A stretch of DNA of 64,000 bases from UBA7672 sp963738625 (GCA_963738625.1 CAVTXH010000002.1:930001-994000); one strand, 5' to 3'; numbered from the stretch's first letter, positions 36,057 through 45,116 are shown. Translations and numbers: made by a program. Notes: generated by a model from the sequence alone, not told the origin.

Positions 36057-37484
36057 TCAGCCGATGAATTGCAAATCCCCCATGTATCGCCTGAGGGCAT
36101 CCGGTACACGGATACGACCGTCGACTTCCTGGTAGTTTTCGAGGATAGCGACCAGCGTGCGGCCGACGGCGAGGCCGGAGCCGTTGAGCGTGTGGACGAA
36201 TTCCGGCTTCTCGCCCTTGCTTGCTCCAGATGGGGCGCGGCGAAAGCGGGCGTCCATGCGCCGCGCCTGGAAATCGCCGCAGGTCGAGCAGCTGGAAATC
36301 TCGCGGTATGTGTTCTGCGAGGGCAGCCAGACTTCGAGGTCGTAGGTCTTGCGTGCGCCAAAACCCATGTCGCCGGCGCAGAGCATCACGGTGCGGTATG
36401 GCAGGCCGAGACGTTCGAGGATGCCTTCGGCGCATCTGGTCATGCGCTCGAGTTCGGCATCCGAGTCTTCGGGCCTGGTGATCGAGACCAGCTCCACCTT
36501 GATGAACTGGTGCATGCGGATCATGCCCTTGGTGTCGCGCCCTGCACTGCCCGCCTCGGAGCGGAAGCACGGCGTCGCGGCGGTCATCCGCATCGGAAGC
36601 TGCGAGCCGTCGAGGATCTGCTCACGGACGATGTTGGTGAGGGAGACTTCGGCGGTGGGGATGAGGTACAATTCACGTCTAGCAAACTCTTGAGCAAATC
36701 CCTCCATTCCCGCCTCAAAGAGCCGGTTGTAATTTTGTGGCGCTCTCTTGGCGAAATCTTCCCACCAAACAGCCAAGCGCTCCTTATCGACGAACTGAAT
36801 TCCAAATAGATCGTCCTCAAATTTCGGAAGTTGGCCGGTTCCGCGCATCGCGTGCGGCTTTACTAGCAGCGGCACCGCCGTTTCGCTGTAATCATTCTCC
36901 CCGGTCTGCACATCGAGCATGAACGCGGCTAACGCGCGCTCCAGTCTCGCCAACTGCCCTTTCAGCACCACGAAGCGCGCGCCGCTCATGCGGGCGGCGG
37001 CTTCGAAGTCCATCATGCCGAGGGCTTCGCCGAGGTCGGCGTGGTCCTTCGGCTGGAAGTTGAACTTGCGCGGTTCGCCCTTGCGGCGGACCTCTTTGTT
37101 CGCGTGCTCGTCCTTGCCGTCCGGCACGTCGTCGAGCGGCAGGTTGGGCAGGCGCGCGAGGAGATCGTCGCGCTTGGCGATGGCGTCGGCTTCGGCCTTG
37201 CCGGCGGTTTCGATGGCGGTCTTCGCCTCGGCGACTTCGGCCATGAGTTTCGCGGCGAGCGTTTCGTCCTTTGCGGCCTTGGCCTTGCCGATCTCTTTCG
37301 ACTTGGCGTTGCGCGCCTGCTCCCCGGCCTCCTTGGCCTGGATCGCCTTGCGGACCTCGGCGTCGAGATCGAGGATGACTTTCGTCACCTCCTTGCCGTC
37401 AAGCAGGTGCACGCCGCCCGAACGCCGCGCCCAGGCCTTCTGGAAGGCGTCGGGGTTCTCGCGGATGGCGCGGATGTCGTGCAT
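36057..37484 (-). CDS. serS: seryl-tRNA synthetase with internal insertion
   Basis: SerRS charges tRNA-Ser (and tRNA-Sec) with serine. The product is 475 residues, about 45 longer than usual. The N-terminal coiled coil (about 30-115) and class II motifs are present: LIPTAEVSLTNIVRE, motif 2 TPCFRSEAGSAGRDTKGMIR and motif 3 LNGSGLAVGRTLVAILENYQ. The extra length is mainly residues 229-270, between KFEDDLF and ELYLIPTAEV, where the normal protein has a short turn. That stretch (36675-36800) is visibly more AT-rich than its surroundings. The frame stays open and the catalytic motifs look intact, so it is probably functional. Confidence 0.94.
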   Translation of the reverse strand: MHDIRAIRENPDAFQKAWARRSGGVHLLDGKEVTKVILDLDAEVRKAIQAKEAGEQARNAKSKEIGKAKAAKDETLAAKLMAEVAEAKTAIETAGKAEADAIAKRDDLLARLPNLPLDDVPDGKDEHANKEVRRKGEPRKFNFQPKDHADLGEALGMMDFEAAARMSGARFVVLKGQLARLERALAAFMLDVQTGENDYSETAVPLLVKPHAMRGTGQLPKFEDDLFGIQFVDKERLAVWWEDFAKRAPQNYNRLFEAGMEGFAQEFARRELYLIPTAEVSLTNIVREQILDGSQLPMRMTAATPCFRSEAGSAGRDTKGMIRMHQFIKVELVSITRPEDSDAELERMTRCAEGILERLGLPYRTVMLCAGDMGFGARKTYDLEVWLPSQNTYREISSCSTCGDFQARRMDARFRRAPSGASKGEKPEFVHTLNGSGLAVGRTLVAILENYQEVDGRIRVPDALRRYMGDLQFIG

Positions 37485-37516
37485 CGGTGGGTCCTGGTTG
37501 TTGCTCGGGGGCGGGT

Positions 37517-37840
37517 CTAGCGCGTGTCGCGCTTTCGCCCAAGTGGGCGATGCTTGCGGCGGCGGCTTGCGCGCAACTGGGCCGAGAAAAGGCGATTGTG
37601 AAGGGTGCGCTGCGCTTTCGGGCTGTGGCGGCCTTCGGACTGCCAGGCATCACGGCGACCGTGAGAAGGCAGGTGATTTTTGCGCATCAGTCGCCTGACC
37701 CGGGCGAGCCGGCGCAGCAATTGGCGCTGTGTCAGCGCATCGTCACGAGGCTTGTCGCGTTCTTCTTCGTGCAGCCGGTAGAGACGGCCGCCGGTGCGTT
37801 TGCGGCGGTGGGCGCGGCGGGAGAATGTGTGTCGCGACAT
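37517..37840 (-). CDS. small Arg-rich basic protein, unknown
   Basis: A 107-codon frame starts at ATG 37840 behind a good ribosome-binding site (AAAGGAAA, about seven bases upstream) and ends 32 bp before serS. Codon third positions are strongly GC, as in neighbouring real genes. The product is very basic (SRRAHRRKRTGG near the start, RASRRRKHRPLGRKRD at the end) with an amphipathic middle part (RQLLRRLARVRRLMRKN). It could bind nucleic acid, but I recognise no family. Translation upstream of this ATG looks non-coding. Confidence 0.5.
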   Translation of the reverse strand: MSRHTFSRRAHRRKRTGGRLYRLHEEERDKPRDDALTQRQLLRRLARVRRLMRKNHLPSHGRRDAWQSEGRHSPKAQRTLHNRLFSAQLRASRRRKHRPLGRKRDTR

Positions 37841-38764
37841 CGGGTGTTTCCTTTCGTGCAATTGCTTCGCGCTCCACTGCCGTTTGGCATGGAGAGAATG
37901 GCAGGCTGCGCGGAGGCGGGCATCGCCTCGGTTGGGTAGTCCGTCACGCGTGTTCACGGTGAAGCGTCGCCGCCTCCGCGCGCAGGGCTCGTTCAGACAG
38001 GCGTTCGGGCTTGGCCTTTTTCCCGCCGGTCCATCCTGCCGCTCTCCGAAATCTTCGGATGCCGCTGTAGTGAGGCGCAGCATCCTCATGACCCGGTCTT
38101 CGGCAGGCGTTCCGGCATCGCGGTTCGCCTTCCAGGCGCCAGCTTAGGACTGGCGCGTGTGTCCTTAAGGCCAGGAGGTTTTTCCTACGGGCTTTTTGGT
38201 CCCGCTCCCCAAGCGTCAAGCCTGTCCGTCGATCCGGACTGACGCCGCCGCCAGCCCAGACCTGTAGTTCCCTGCACTCCCTCCGATCGTGCCCCGGTCA
38301 TGACGCGACGCCTGCCCGGAGGAACCCAGACCATTATGCGGGAGGTTTGGGTGACTGCTGGATTGTTACGGCGCTTTTTCTGCGAAGTTTTTTCTAGAGC
38401 GCTGAAAGTGCGGCGAAGATTTTTTCAGTCTTCGTCAAAAACAGCCCAAAAGTGGTGGTAGCGGGCGGCGGAGTTAATGTTCGCACGTGGCTCTTTTTGA
38501 CCGCGTTGATGCCTTGCATCAACCCCGACGAAAGTCGGGATCCAGGGCTGACGCTTAGGCTTGTTCCGGCTTGAAGCTTCAGTCTCGGACAAGCCTCGAC
38601 ACGTTTCCTGGGTCCCGACTTTCGTCGGGATGAGCGGTGGAGGGGTGAGCATTCCCTCAACCTCACGAGCAGGGGTCTCGGGTCGCGCTTGTCGCGCGCC
38701 CGACAATCACTCGGAGAGAGCGGTAAGGACGCCCGCATGGTTCGACGGGCGCTATCTCAATGCT
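37841..38764. other. long intergenic region with inverted repeats
   Basis: About 920 bp between the small basic ORF and the DUF2267 gene carries no convincing coding sequence on either strand. It holds the inverted repeat pair at 38523-38632 and, around 38380-38450, two T-rich copies of GCGAAG followed by six T (one with an extra A), which give this stretch a locally low GC content. The T tracts may be promoter-associated, but I could not define a promoter. Confidence 0.5.
38523..38632. repeat. inverted pair of REP-like palindromic elements
   Basis: CCCCGACGAAAGTCGGGATCCAGG at 38523-38546 (written here in full as a 24-base unit only by position; its core is CCCGAC-GAAA-GTCGGG) recurs inverted at 38607-38632 with one base changed. 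Each copy can form a six-base stem closed by a GAAA-type loop, and the two copies can also pair with each other across 60 bp. Similar extragenic palindromes are dispersed in many alphaproteobacterial genomes. Confidence 0.7.
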
Positions 38765-39202
38765 TCAGGCATCCATGTCCGGGAACAGGAATTTCAGGTC
38801 TTTTCGCATGGCCTGGCGGACTTGCGACATCTCGCCGGCAGAGACGTGGCGGCTGAGGAGTTTGATCACGGCGGCGACCGCGGCTTCCTGATCCTCAATG
38901 GGGTTGTTGCGGAACGCCTCCGCGATGCGGGCCATGAAGGCTGCCTTGTTGCGCGGCTTGCACGGGGTCGCGGAAGGATTCCAGTTTTCATAGTAGATGC
39001 CGCGGATCAGCACCGGCAGCTGGGCGGCGACGTCGGCCGCCTCGTCCACCGTCAGGAAATCGCGGATGGTGTGGAGGACGGTGCGGAGAAGACGCTGGAT
39101 CTGGGCGTTGTTCGACCAGTTCAGGTAATCGCCGAGTTCGTCGATCCATTTGTGGGCGACTTCCTCGGCATTGTCGATCATCGGCGTGCTGGCGGTGGTC
39201 AT
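38765..39202 (-). CDS. DUF2267-like protein
   Basis: The 145-residue product reads like DUF2267 proteins: HKWIDELGDYLNWSNNAQIQ, then LLRTVLHTIRDFLTVDEAADVAAQLPVLIRGIYYENW-type helices in two segments, with VAAVIKLLSRHVSAGEMSQVRQAMRKDL near the end. The family is helical, cytosolic and functionally undefined. It lies 73 bp upstream of nothing related: tatC is next in the direction of transcription (39278 side lies behind it). The start at 39202 is the first Met; Met8 is an alternative. Confidence 0.8.
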   Translation of the reverse strand: MTTASTPMIDNAEEVAHKWIDELGDYLNWSNNAQIQRLLRTVLHTIRDFLTVDEAADVAAQLPVLIRGIYYENWNPSATPCKPRNKAAFMARIAEAFRNNPIEDQEAAVAAVIKLLSRHVSAGEMSQVRQAMRKDLKFLFPDMDA

Positions 39203-39277
39203 GGGCCGCGCTCCTCTCCTGGAGCAGGCATCATGGGCTGGATGGCGGACAGCGTTTTGACCGCAATCAAGTTGCGA

Positions 39278-40204
39278 TCACTCTCCAGCAGGGAGGCTGG
39301 CCTGGCCCGAGGTCTGGGCGGCCTTTGCGGCGCGGCGCTGGGATTCCTCGGCTTCGCGCCTGGCCTCCTCTTCCTCGCGCTTTGCTTCCTCGGCTTCGCG
39401 GCGCCTGCGGCCCCGTTCGATGAGCCAGGCGCAGACGATGCCGGACTCGTAGAGCAGGCATAACGGGACGCCGAGGATGAACTGGCTGAACGGGTCGGGC
39501 GGCGTCATCACGGCGGCGACGACGAAGATGATCAGGATGGCGTACTTGCGGCCTTTCCTCAGGCCGGCGGATTCGACGACGCCGGCGCGCGCGAGCAGCG
39601 CGATCACCACGGGAAGCTGGAAGGCCAGGCCGAAAGCGGAGAGCAGCGAGATGGCGAGGTCGTAATACTCCTTCACCTTGGGCAGGTAGCTGACCGAGGC
39701 GGAGGCGCCGGTGAATTCCTGGTCGAAGGACAGGTCCATGAAGATCGGCAGGACCGAGTAGTAGACCAAGGCTGCGCCGCCGAGGAACAGGATCGGCATG
39801 ACAATGAGGAACGGGGCGACGGCCGCGCGTTCCTTCTTGTAGAGGCCCGGCGCAACGAAGGCGTAGACTTGGTAGGCGATGTAGGGGAAGCCGACCGCGA
39901 TCGCGATGAGGAAGGCGAGCTTCAGGCGGATGAAGAGAAGTTCGAGCGGCGCGGTGAAGACGACGGAGGAGCCGTCGCGGCCGTGACGCGCAGCGGCGTC
40001 GCTGAACGGCACCAGCAGGAAGTCGAGCCCGCGCTGGGTGACGAACCAGGCGAGGACGAACAGGACGCCGATGGCGATGGCGATGCGGACGAGCCGGTTC
40101 CGCAGCTCGATCAGATGATCCATCAGGGGAGCGCGGCTGGCCTCGACCTCGTCGACCGGCTCGTTCTTGTCCTTGTCCGGATCGGGGTTCGGCAGGGCGC
40201 TCAC
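39278..40204 (-). CDS. tatC: Sec-independent translocase subunit TatC
   Basis: TatC binds twin-arginine signal peptides and assembles with TatB in the inner membrane. The 308-residue product has six membrane spans; the N-terminal cytosolic motif MDHLIELRNRLVR (about 28-40) and the conserved Glu/Pro residues of FVAPGLYKKERAAV are present. A highly charged C-terminal tail (RRRREAEEAKREEEEARREAEE in part) makes it longer than E. coli TatC (258). It overlaps tatB by four bases (ATGA). Confidence 0.96.
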   Translation of the reverse strand: MSALPNPDPDKDKNEPVDEVEASRAPLMDHLIELRNRLVRIAIAIGVLFVLAWFVTQRGLDFLLVPFSDAAARHGRDGSSVVFTAPLELLFIRLKLAFLIAIAVGFPYIAYQVYAFVAPGLYKKERAAVAPFLIVMPILFLGGAALVYYSVLPIFMDLSFDQEFTGASASVSYLPKVKEYYDLAISLLSAFGLAFQLPVVIALLARAGVVESAGLRKGRKYAILIIFVVAAVMTPPDPFSQFILGVPLCLLYESGIVCAWLIERGRRRREAEEAKREEEEARREAEESQRRAAKAAQTSGQASLPAGE

Positions 40205-40800
40205 GCGGGCGTATCCTGCTTGACCGGCTGGGGCGCGGGTTCGGGCCCATGTTCAGGCGATGGCGCAGCTTCGGCAGGCTGTGCAGGCGCGGGCGCCGCA
40301 GGCGGAGCTTCGCCGTTGACGTGCGGCTGCTCTGGCAGATGGCCGTCGATGCGGAAATCCTCGCCCGTGTCATAGCCGGGATGTTCGGCCGAGAGGCCGG
40401 CGTGCGCGGGAATCGGCCTTGTCGTTGAAGACTGGGGCGGTGCAATCGAGTTGACGCTGGCGGCGGGATGCGACGGCGTAGCGGCAGGCGACGCCGCAGC
40501 GGGAGCGAGGGCGCTGTCGATGTCTTTCTGCATGTCGATCTGGTCCTGCTCGAATTCCTTCTGCAGGTCGTCCATGCCGGTGTGCTTCTTGAGGTCTTCG
40601 ACTTCCTTGCGCAACTCCTCGAGCTCGGCCTGGCGGCCGAGTTCGTCGATGCCCTGTTTGAACTCGAAGGCCATCGCCCGCATCTTGCCGGTGAAGCGGC
40701 CGAACTTGCGCATCATCAACGGCAGATCCTTCGGGCCGATCACGATGATCGCCACGAGAACCAGAAGAACTGTTTCGAGGAAGCCGATACCCGGCATCAT
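40201..40800 (-). CDS. tatB: Sec-independent translocase subunit TatB
   Basis: TatB forms the receptor complex with TatC. The 199-residue product has a membrane helix (about 5-22, GFLETVLLVLVAIIVIGPKD) including the Glu near the N-terminus typical of TatB, then an amphipathic helix RKFGRFTGKMRAMAFEFKQG. The remaining 120 residues are a Pro/Ala-rich, probably disordered tail. tatA lies 63 bp upstream and tatC overlaps downstream. Confidence 0.93.
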   Translation of the reverse strand: MMPGIGFLETVLLVLVAIIVIGPKDLPLMMRKFGRFTGKMRAMAFEFKQGIDELGRQAELEELRKEVEDLKKHTGMDDLQKEFEQDQIDMQKDIDSALAPAAASPAATPSHPAASVNSIAPPQSSTTRPIPAHAGLSAEHPGYDTGEDFRIDGHLPEQPHVNGEAPPAAPAPAQPAEAAPSPEHGPEPAPQPVKQDTPA

Positions 40801-40863
40801 CGCAAGATCGCTCCTTCCGGCAAAAACTGGCCGGAGACGAGGACTACACCAAGCGCTCCGCGG

Positions 40864-41100
40864 TCAGACTTTCGTCTTCTCTTTGTCAGGCGTCACGTTG
40901 ATCGGCTCGCCAATCAAGGCGCCGCCGGCGGGCGTCTGGGCGCCGTCAGGCTGGTCGCCGTCCTTCAGGCCTTTGCGGAAGCTTTTGATGCCCTTCGCCA
41001 TGTCGCCCATCATCGCCGAGATCTTCCCGCGTCCGCCGAACAGCAGAAGCAGGATGGCGAGGATGACGATGATCTCGAGGGGGCCGAGACGTCCAAACAT
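40864..41100 (-). CDS. tatA: Sec-independent translocase subunit TatA
   Basis: TatA oligomers form the transient Tat pore. Starting at MFGRLGPLEIIVILAILLLL the product is 78 residues; eleven in-frame codons upstream are ignored because this is the conserved start, preceded by GGAG. The FGGRGKISAMMGDMAKGIKSF segment is the hinge and amphipathic helix with the conserved Phe-Gly. The C-terminus is short and polar. Operon order is nagZ-scpA-scpB-tatA-tatB-tatC. Confidence 0.94.
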   Translation of the reverse strand: MFGRLGPLEIIVILAILLLLFGGRGKISAMMGDMAKGIKSFRKGLKDGDQPDGAQTPAGGALIGEPINVTPDKEKTKV

Positions 41101-41245
41101 TGGTTCTACTCCGTTCGCCGGACGCGCTCCCAAGTCAGCGGCGGCAGTTAGATACGCAACGTAACCCTCAAGGGGCCGTCCTGCAAACCGCCTTGGGGCG
41201 TCACAGGCCCGCGATTGTCATTAACCGCGTCAGTCCGGGGCGGCG

Positions 41246-42064
41246 TTAGTCCCGGTCTTCAGCGCCTTCGAGGAAATCGGGCTGGAATTCCGCGTCTTCC
41301 AGCGGGTCCTCGGCCAGGAGGTCGCCGGTTTCGGGATCGCGCGGGCTGCCGGCGAACTCGAAATCGCGGGGAATCTCCGCGCTGAGGAGGCCGGAGGCCT
41401 GCAGCTCGTTGCGGCCCGGCAGGCTGTCGAGAGCGTCGAGGCCGAAATGGACGAGGAAGGATTCGGTGGTTCCATATGTCACAGGCCGGCCCGGCGTGCG
41501 GCGCCGGCCGCGGGGGCGGACCCACCCGGCCTCCATCAGGATGTCGAGCGTGCCGGTGGAGACGGCGACGCCGCGAACGTCCTCGATCTCGGCGCGGGTG
41601 ACGGGCTGGCAGTAGGCGATGATGGCCAGCGTCTCGAGCGCGGCGCGGGAGAGCGCGCGGGGCTGTTCCCGAGTTTCCTCGAACAGGAAGGCGAGATCGG
41701 GCGCGGACTGGAAGCGCCACTTGCCGGCGACTTCGACCAGCTGGACGCCGCGGTTGGCGTATTGCGCCTTGAGCTTCACCAGCACGTCGCCGGGTTCGAC
41801 GCCCTGGGGCAGCGCCTCCATCAGCGTGACGGCGTCGATCGGCTCGTCGGAGGCGAAGAGCACAGCCTCGGCGCGGCGCAGCGCATCGGCGAGGCGTTCG
41901 GGATCGGGCGCGGGGCGGTTGGGTCTGGAGTCGGGCTTCGGCGGTTCGGGAGGCTTGCCGAGTTCGGTCTGAGTGCGCGCGGCAGTCTTCGACAGTTTCG
42001 CGACGGCTTCGCGCATCTGCTCGAAGCCTTCTGGTTTTGGCCTGGGCGTCTTGTCCCTGCTCAT
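41246..42064 (-). CDS. scpB: segregation and condensation protein B
   Basis: ScpB is the winged-helix kleisin-associated subunit of the SMC-ScpAB condensin. From MSRDKTPRPKPEGF, which overlaps the scpA stop by four bases, the product is 272 residues. After a 70-residue polar N-terminal extension come two winged-helix domains with RRAEAVLFASDEPIDAVTL, LSRAALETLAIIAYCQPVTRAEIEDVRGV and EAGWVRPRGRRRTPGRPVTYGTTE; these are strong family signatures. An acidic tail follows. Confidence 0.93.
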   Translation of the reverse strand: MSRDKTPRPKPEGFEQMREAVAKLSKTAARTQTELGKPPEPPKPDSRPNRPAPDPERLADALRRAEAVLFASDEPIDAVTLMEALPQGVEPGDVLVKLKAQYANRGVQLVEVAGKWRFQSAPDLAFLFEETREQPRALSRAALETLAIIAYCQPVTRAEIEDVRGVAVSTGTLDILMEAGWVRPRGRRRTPGRPVTYGTTESFLVHFGLDALDSLPGRNELQASGLLSAEIPRDFEFAGSPRDPETGDLLAEDPLEDAEFQPDFLEGAEDRD

Positions 42065-42882
42065 TCCGCGGCCTTCAGGGTTGTGCGGGCCTTGCGGACG
42101 TAGACGTCGGAGAAAGGCTGGTCCTGCCGGATTTCGAGCGCGCGCTCGCGGGTGAGTTCGAGGGCGGCGGAAAAGAAGCTGGCGACTTCGGAACGGCGCG
42201 GGGCGTCCTTCGCGTCTTCTTGCTCTGCCCTGATCGACTGCACAGCCAGCCACTCCTCGAGCTGGGGAACCATCTGCACCAGCTGGCGGCGGGCGGACTC
42301 GAGCGCCAGCACGGGCTGGCGCGGGATGACGTGGGTGCGCTGTTTCACCTTGCGGACGTTGATGTCGCCGAAGGCTTTCAGGATGTCGTGCAGCGTCGAG
42401 TTCCACAGCGGCTTGCGAATGATCCGGGCGTTTTCCGGATCGCCGCGCCGGAACACATCCCGGCCATCGACATTGCCGCGATAGAGTTCGTCCACCGCCT
42501 TGCGCATGGCGTCGAGGCGGCGGAGGCGGAAGGCGAGACGGCCGGCCAGCGCCTCGGGATCGAGCTCGTCCTCTGCCTTCTTGTCCGACGGAAGAAGCAG
42601 TTTGGATTTGAGATAGGCGAGCCAGGCCGCCATCAGCAGGTAGTCGGCGGCGAGGTCCATCCGCATCGACTGCGCCGAGCGGATGAAGTCGAGATACTGG
42701 TCGGCGAGCTGGAGGATCGAAATCCTGGCGAGATCGACCTTCTGGCGGCGCGCCATGTCGAGCAGGAGGTGGAGCGGACCCTCATAGCCTTCGAGATCGA
42801 CGCGGAACGCGGTCGCGCCGTCGGCGTCGGCGGCCCCGGCTTGGGCCTGGGCCAGCATGTCCTCGTCGAGAAGACCGGTCAT
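42061..42882 (-). CDS. scpA: segregation and condensation protein A
   Basis: ScpA is the kleisin that bridges the SMC heads. The 273-residue product has the family start FRVDLEGYEGPLHLLLDMARRQKVDL (about 27-52), the helical N-terminal domain DFIRSAQSMRMDLAADYLLMAAWLAYLKSKLLLP in successive parts, and a C-terminal winged helix around FFSAALELTRERALEIRQDQPFSDVYV. It overlaps nagZ and scpB by four bases each. Confidence 0.93.
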   Translation of the reverse strand: MTGLLDEDMLAQAQAGAADADGATAFRVDLEGYEGPLHLLLDMARRQKVDLARISILQLADQYLDFIRSAQSMRMDLAADYLLMAAWLAYLKSKLLLPSDKKAEDELDPEALAGRLAFRLRRLDAMRKAVDELYRGNVDGRDVFRRGDPENARIIRKPLWNSTLHDILKAFGDINVRKVKQRTHVIPRQPVLALESARRQLVQMVPQLEEWLAVQSIRAEQEDAKDAPRRSEVASFFSAALELTRERALEIRQDQPFSDVYVRKARTTLKAAE

Positions 42883-43934
42883 GCCGCCGCAGTACCGGAC
42901 GGCGGGGCCTGGGACAACAGCCGGTGCAGCTTCTCCCAGCCTTCCGCCTTGTCGAAAGGCGTCTTGAACGCAGTTGCGGCTTCGGCGGCTTTCGCCCGGC
43001 GCAACGCCTCTCCGGCGAGGTTCGGACAGGCGCCGGCCACCTCGGCCATCTCAGCCAGGATGGCTTCAGGCGCCTTCAGGAAGCCCGAGCAATGCAGCGC
43101 GATATCGCAGCCTGCCCGGATGGCGCGACTCGCCTTGTCGGCGAGCGTGTCGCCCAGCGCCTTCATGCCGAGATCGTCGGACATCAGCAGGCCGTCGAAA
43201 CCGATCTGGGCGCGGATGACGCCGCCGATGATCGCCTCGGACACGGTTGCGGCGCGCTCGCCGTCGAGCGCGGTATAGGCAAGGTGCGCCGTCATCCCCA
43301 TCGGCGCGTCGTTGACCGCCTTGAACGGCGCGATGTCCATCGCGAGATCGTCGCGCGGCAGGCGGACGACCGGCATCGCTTCGTGGCTGTCGACTTCGGC
43401 GCGGCCATGGCCGGGCATGTGCTTGATGACGCCGGCGACGCCGCCGGCCTTCAGCCCGTCGAGCGCGGCGCGGGCGAGCACAGCCACCAGTTCCGGCGTG
43501 TCGCCGAACGAGCGGTCGCCGACGATGTCGTGGGCGCCGGGGTGGCGCAGGTCGACCACGGGCGCGCAGTCGGCGCGGATGCCGATGGGTTCGAGTTCGG
43601 CGGCGATGAGGCGATGGTGCAGCCAGGCGGCTTCGCGGCCGGCTTCCGGATTCTGCTTGTAGAGCTCGCCGTATATTCCGGGCGCGGGGAAATCCGGCCA
43701 GACCGGCGGACGCAGGCGGCGCACGCGGCCGCCCTCCTGGTCGATGAAGATCAGCGCCTCGCGGCCGAGAACGGACCAGATGTCCTGCGTGAGGGCGGTG
43801 ACCTGTTCAGGCGTGCCGCACGAGCGGCCCATGAGGATGACGCCCCACGGGTTCACCTCGGCGAACAGCTTTTTCTCTCCTGGCGTAAGCTGTTGGCCGG
43901 AGATGCTGAGGATGCATGCCCTTGGTTCTGTCAT
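42879..43934 (-). CDS. nagZ: beta-N-acetylhexosaminidase NagZ
   Basis: NagZ, a GH3 enzyme, removes GlcNAc from anhydro-muropeptides during cell-wall recycling. The 351-residue product shows IFIDQEGGRVRRLRPP, the catalytic His loop VIKHMPGHGRAEVDSHEAMP and the nucleophile Asp in GLLMSDDLGMKAL. There is no signal peptide, consistent with a cytosolic enzyme. It overlaps scpA by four bases; the SPOR-domain gene lies 36 bp upstream. Confidence 0.94.
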   Translation of the reverse strand: MTEPRACILSISGQQLTPGEKKLFAEVNPWGVILMGRSCGTPEQVTALTQDIWSVLGREALIFIDQEGGRVRRLRPPVWPDFPAPGIYGELYKQNPEAGREAAWLHHRLIAAELEPIGIRADCAPVVDLRHPGAHDIVGDRSFGDTPELVAVLARAALDGLKAGGVAGVIKHMPGHGRAEVDSHEAMPVVRLPRDDLAMDIAPFKAVNDAPMGMTAHLAYTALDGERAATVSEAIIGGVIRAQIGFDGLLMSDDLGMKALGDTLADKASRAIRAGCDIALHCSGFLKAPEAILAEMAEVAGACPNLAGEALRRAKAAEAATAFKTPFDKAEGWEKLHRLLSQAPPSGTAAA

Positions 43935-43970
43935 CGTCTCGCTTGGCTGTAAGTCGCCGGGCTGTGACGC

Positions 43971-45116
43971 CTAGCGGGTCGTGCGGAAGCACGCACCGCC
44001 CTTGGCCTTGATCGCGTTGCAGAAACCTTCTGCATTTTCGGCAGCGCCAAAGGCGCCGACGCGAACACGATAAACGGTTCGGCCATTCACGTCAGCTTGC
44101 ACGATGATCTTTTCAGCAGCGCCCGAGAACAGTTCCGGGGAGGCTTTGACGCGCTTGTCCCATTCGGCGTTGGCGCCCGCTTCGGTGGAGGCGGCGGCGA
44201 TCTGGACGACGTATTTGCCGTCGCGCACGAAGACCGGAATGTAGTCCGGAGCGCCGACGAGAGAGATAGCTTCCGATTCTGGCGCCGGGGCTGCCGCGGT
44301 TTGTAGCGGGGCCGTAACGGTCGCCGCTGGCGCCGGAGTCGGAGCAACAGCCGGCTTCGGAACGGCGGCCGTCTGGACGGGAGCGGGCTGAGTCGGGGCC
44401 GGCTTCTTCGCTATGGCCGGCGCAGGAGCGGGCTTTGTCGCGGCGGGCTGGGTGACAGCAGGCTTCGCCGGCGCAACGGCGGCGGTCTGAACCGGCGGCT
44501 TGACCACAGTCTGGGCCGGGGGGGTAGCGACAGGCGCAGGAGCGGGCGCAACAGCGGCTGGCGGCGGCGCCTTCGGCTCTTCGCGGATTTCAGGGGCCGG
44601 GGCGACGATGGGGCGCGGGGCCTCGACGCGTTCGAACACGCTGGCTTCCTCGGCGCTGGTCGATGTCTCGACAGCGGCGTCGGGCTTGGTCTTGAAGGCG
44701 CCGGCTTCGGCGAGCTGCGGCGCGGTGTTGGAATCTTCCGGGCGGACGCCCTCGCGATAGGCGTTCCACACCACGACGCTGAACACGCCGACGATCACCA
44801 GCGCGCCGATCAGCAGGATCGGCCCGCGCTTGGAGCCTTCGTTCGGCGCGCGGTAGGTGCTGCCTTCGCGCGGCAGCGGCGCGTAATCGGACTTGCGGCG
44901 CGTCTTCGCCCTGCGGCGGTCGGCGTTGCGGCGATCGGAGGTGGCGCGCTCGACCAGATGATCGGCCTCGTCGTCGCCGAAATCGTCATCGTCTTCATCG
45001 TTGGCGGCGGGCGCGGGACCGCGCCCTTTCCTGCCGAACACGATGGCGTCGAGGTCGGCGGCCGCGGGATCGCTGGCGGGACGTCCGGGGATCACCGATC
45101 TGCTGTAGCGGGTCAT
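43971..45116 (-). CDS. SPOR-domain membrane protein
   Basis: SPOR domains bind denuded glycan strands at the division site. From MTRYSRSVIPGRP the 381-residue product has a polar cytosolic part, one membrane span (about 98-117, GPILLIGALVIVGVFSVVVW), a long Pro/Ala/Val-rich periplasmic linker, and a C-terminal SPOR domain (about 300-378) with YVVQIAAASTEAGANAEW and RTVYRVRVGAFGAAENAEGF. It is upstream of nagZ, as in related genomes, where argS usually precedes it; argS is not here. Upstream codons are open but not conserved. Confidence 0.85.
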   Translation of the reverse strand: MTRYSRSVIPGRPASDPAAADLDAIVFGRKGRGPAPAANDEDDDDFGDDEADHLVERATSDRRNADRRRAKTRRKSDYAPLPREGSTYRAPNEGSKRGPILLIGALVIVGVFSVVVWNAYREGVRPEDSNTAPQLAEAGAFKTKPDAAVETSTSAEEASVFERVEAPRPIVAPAPEIREEPKAPPPAAVAPAPAPVATPPAQTVVKPPVQTAAVAPAKPAVTQPAATKPAPAPAIAKKPAPTQPAPVQTAAVPKPAVAPTPAPAATVTAPLQTAAAPAPESEAISLVGAPDYIPVFVRDGKYVVQIAAASTEAGANAEWDKRVKASPELFSGAAEKIIVQADVNGRTVYRVRVGAFGAAENAEGFCNAIKAKGGACFRTTR

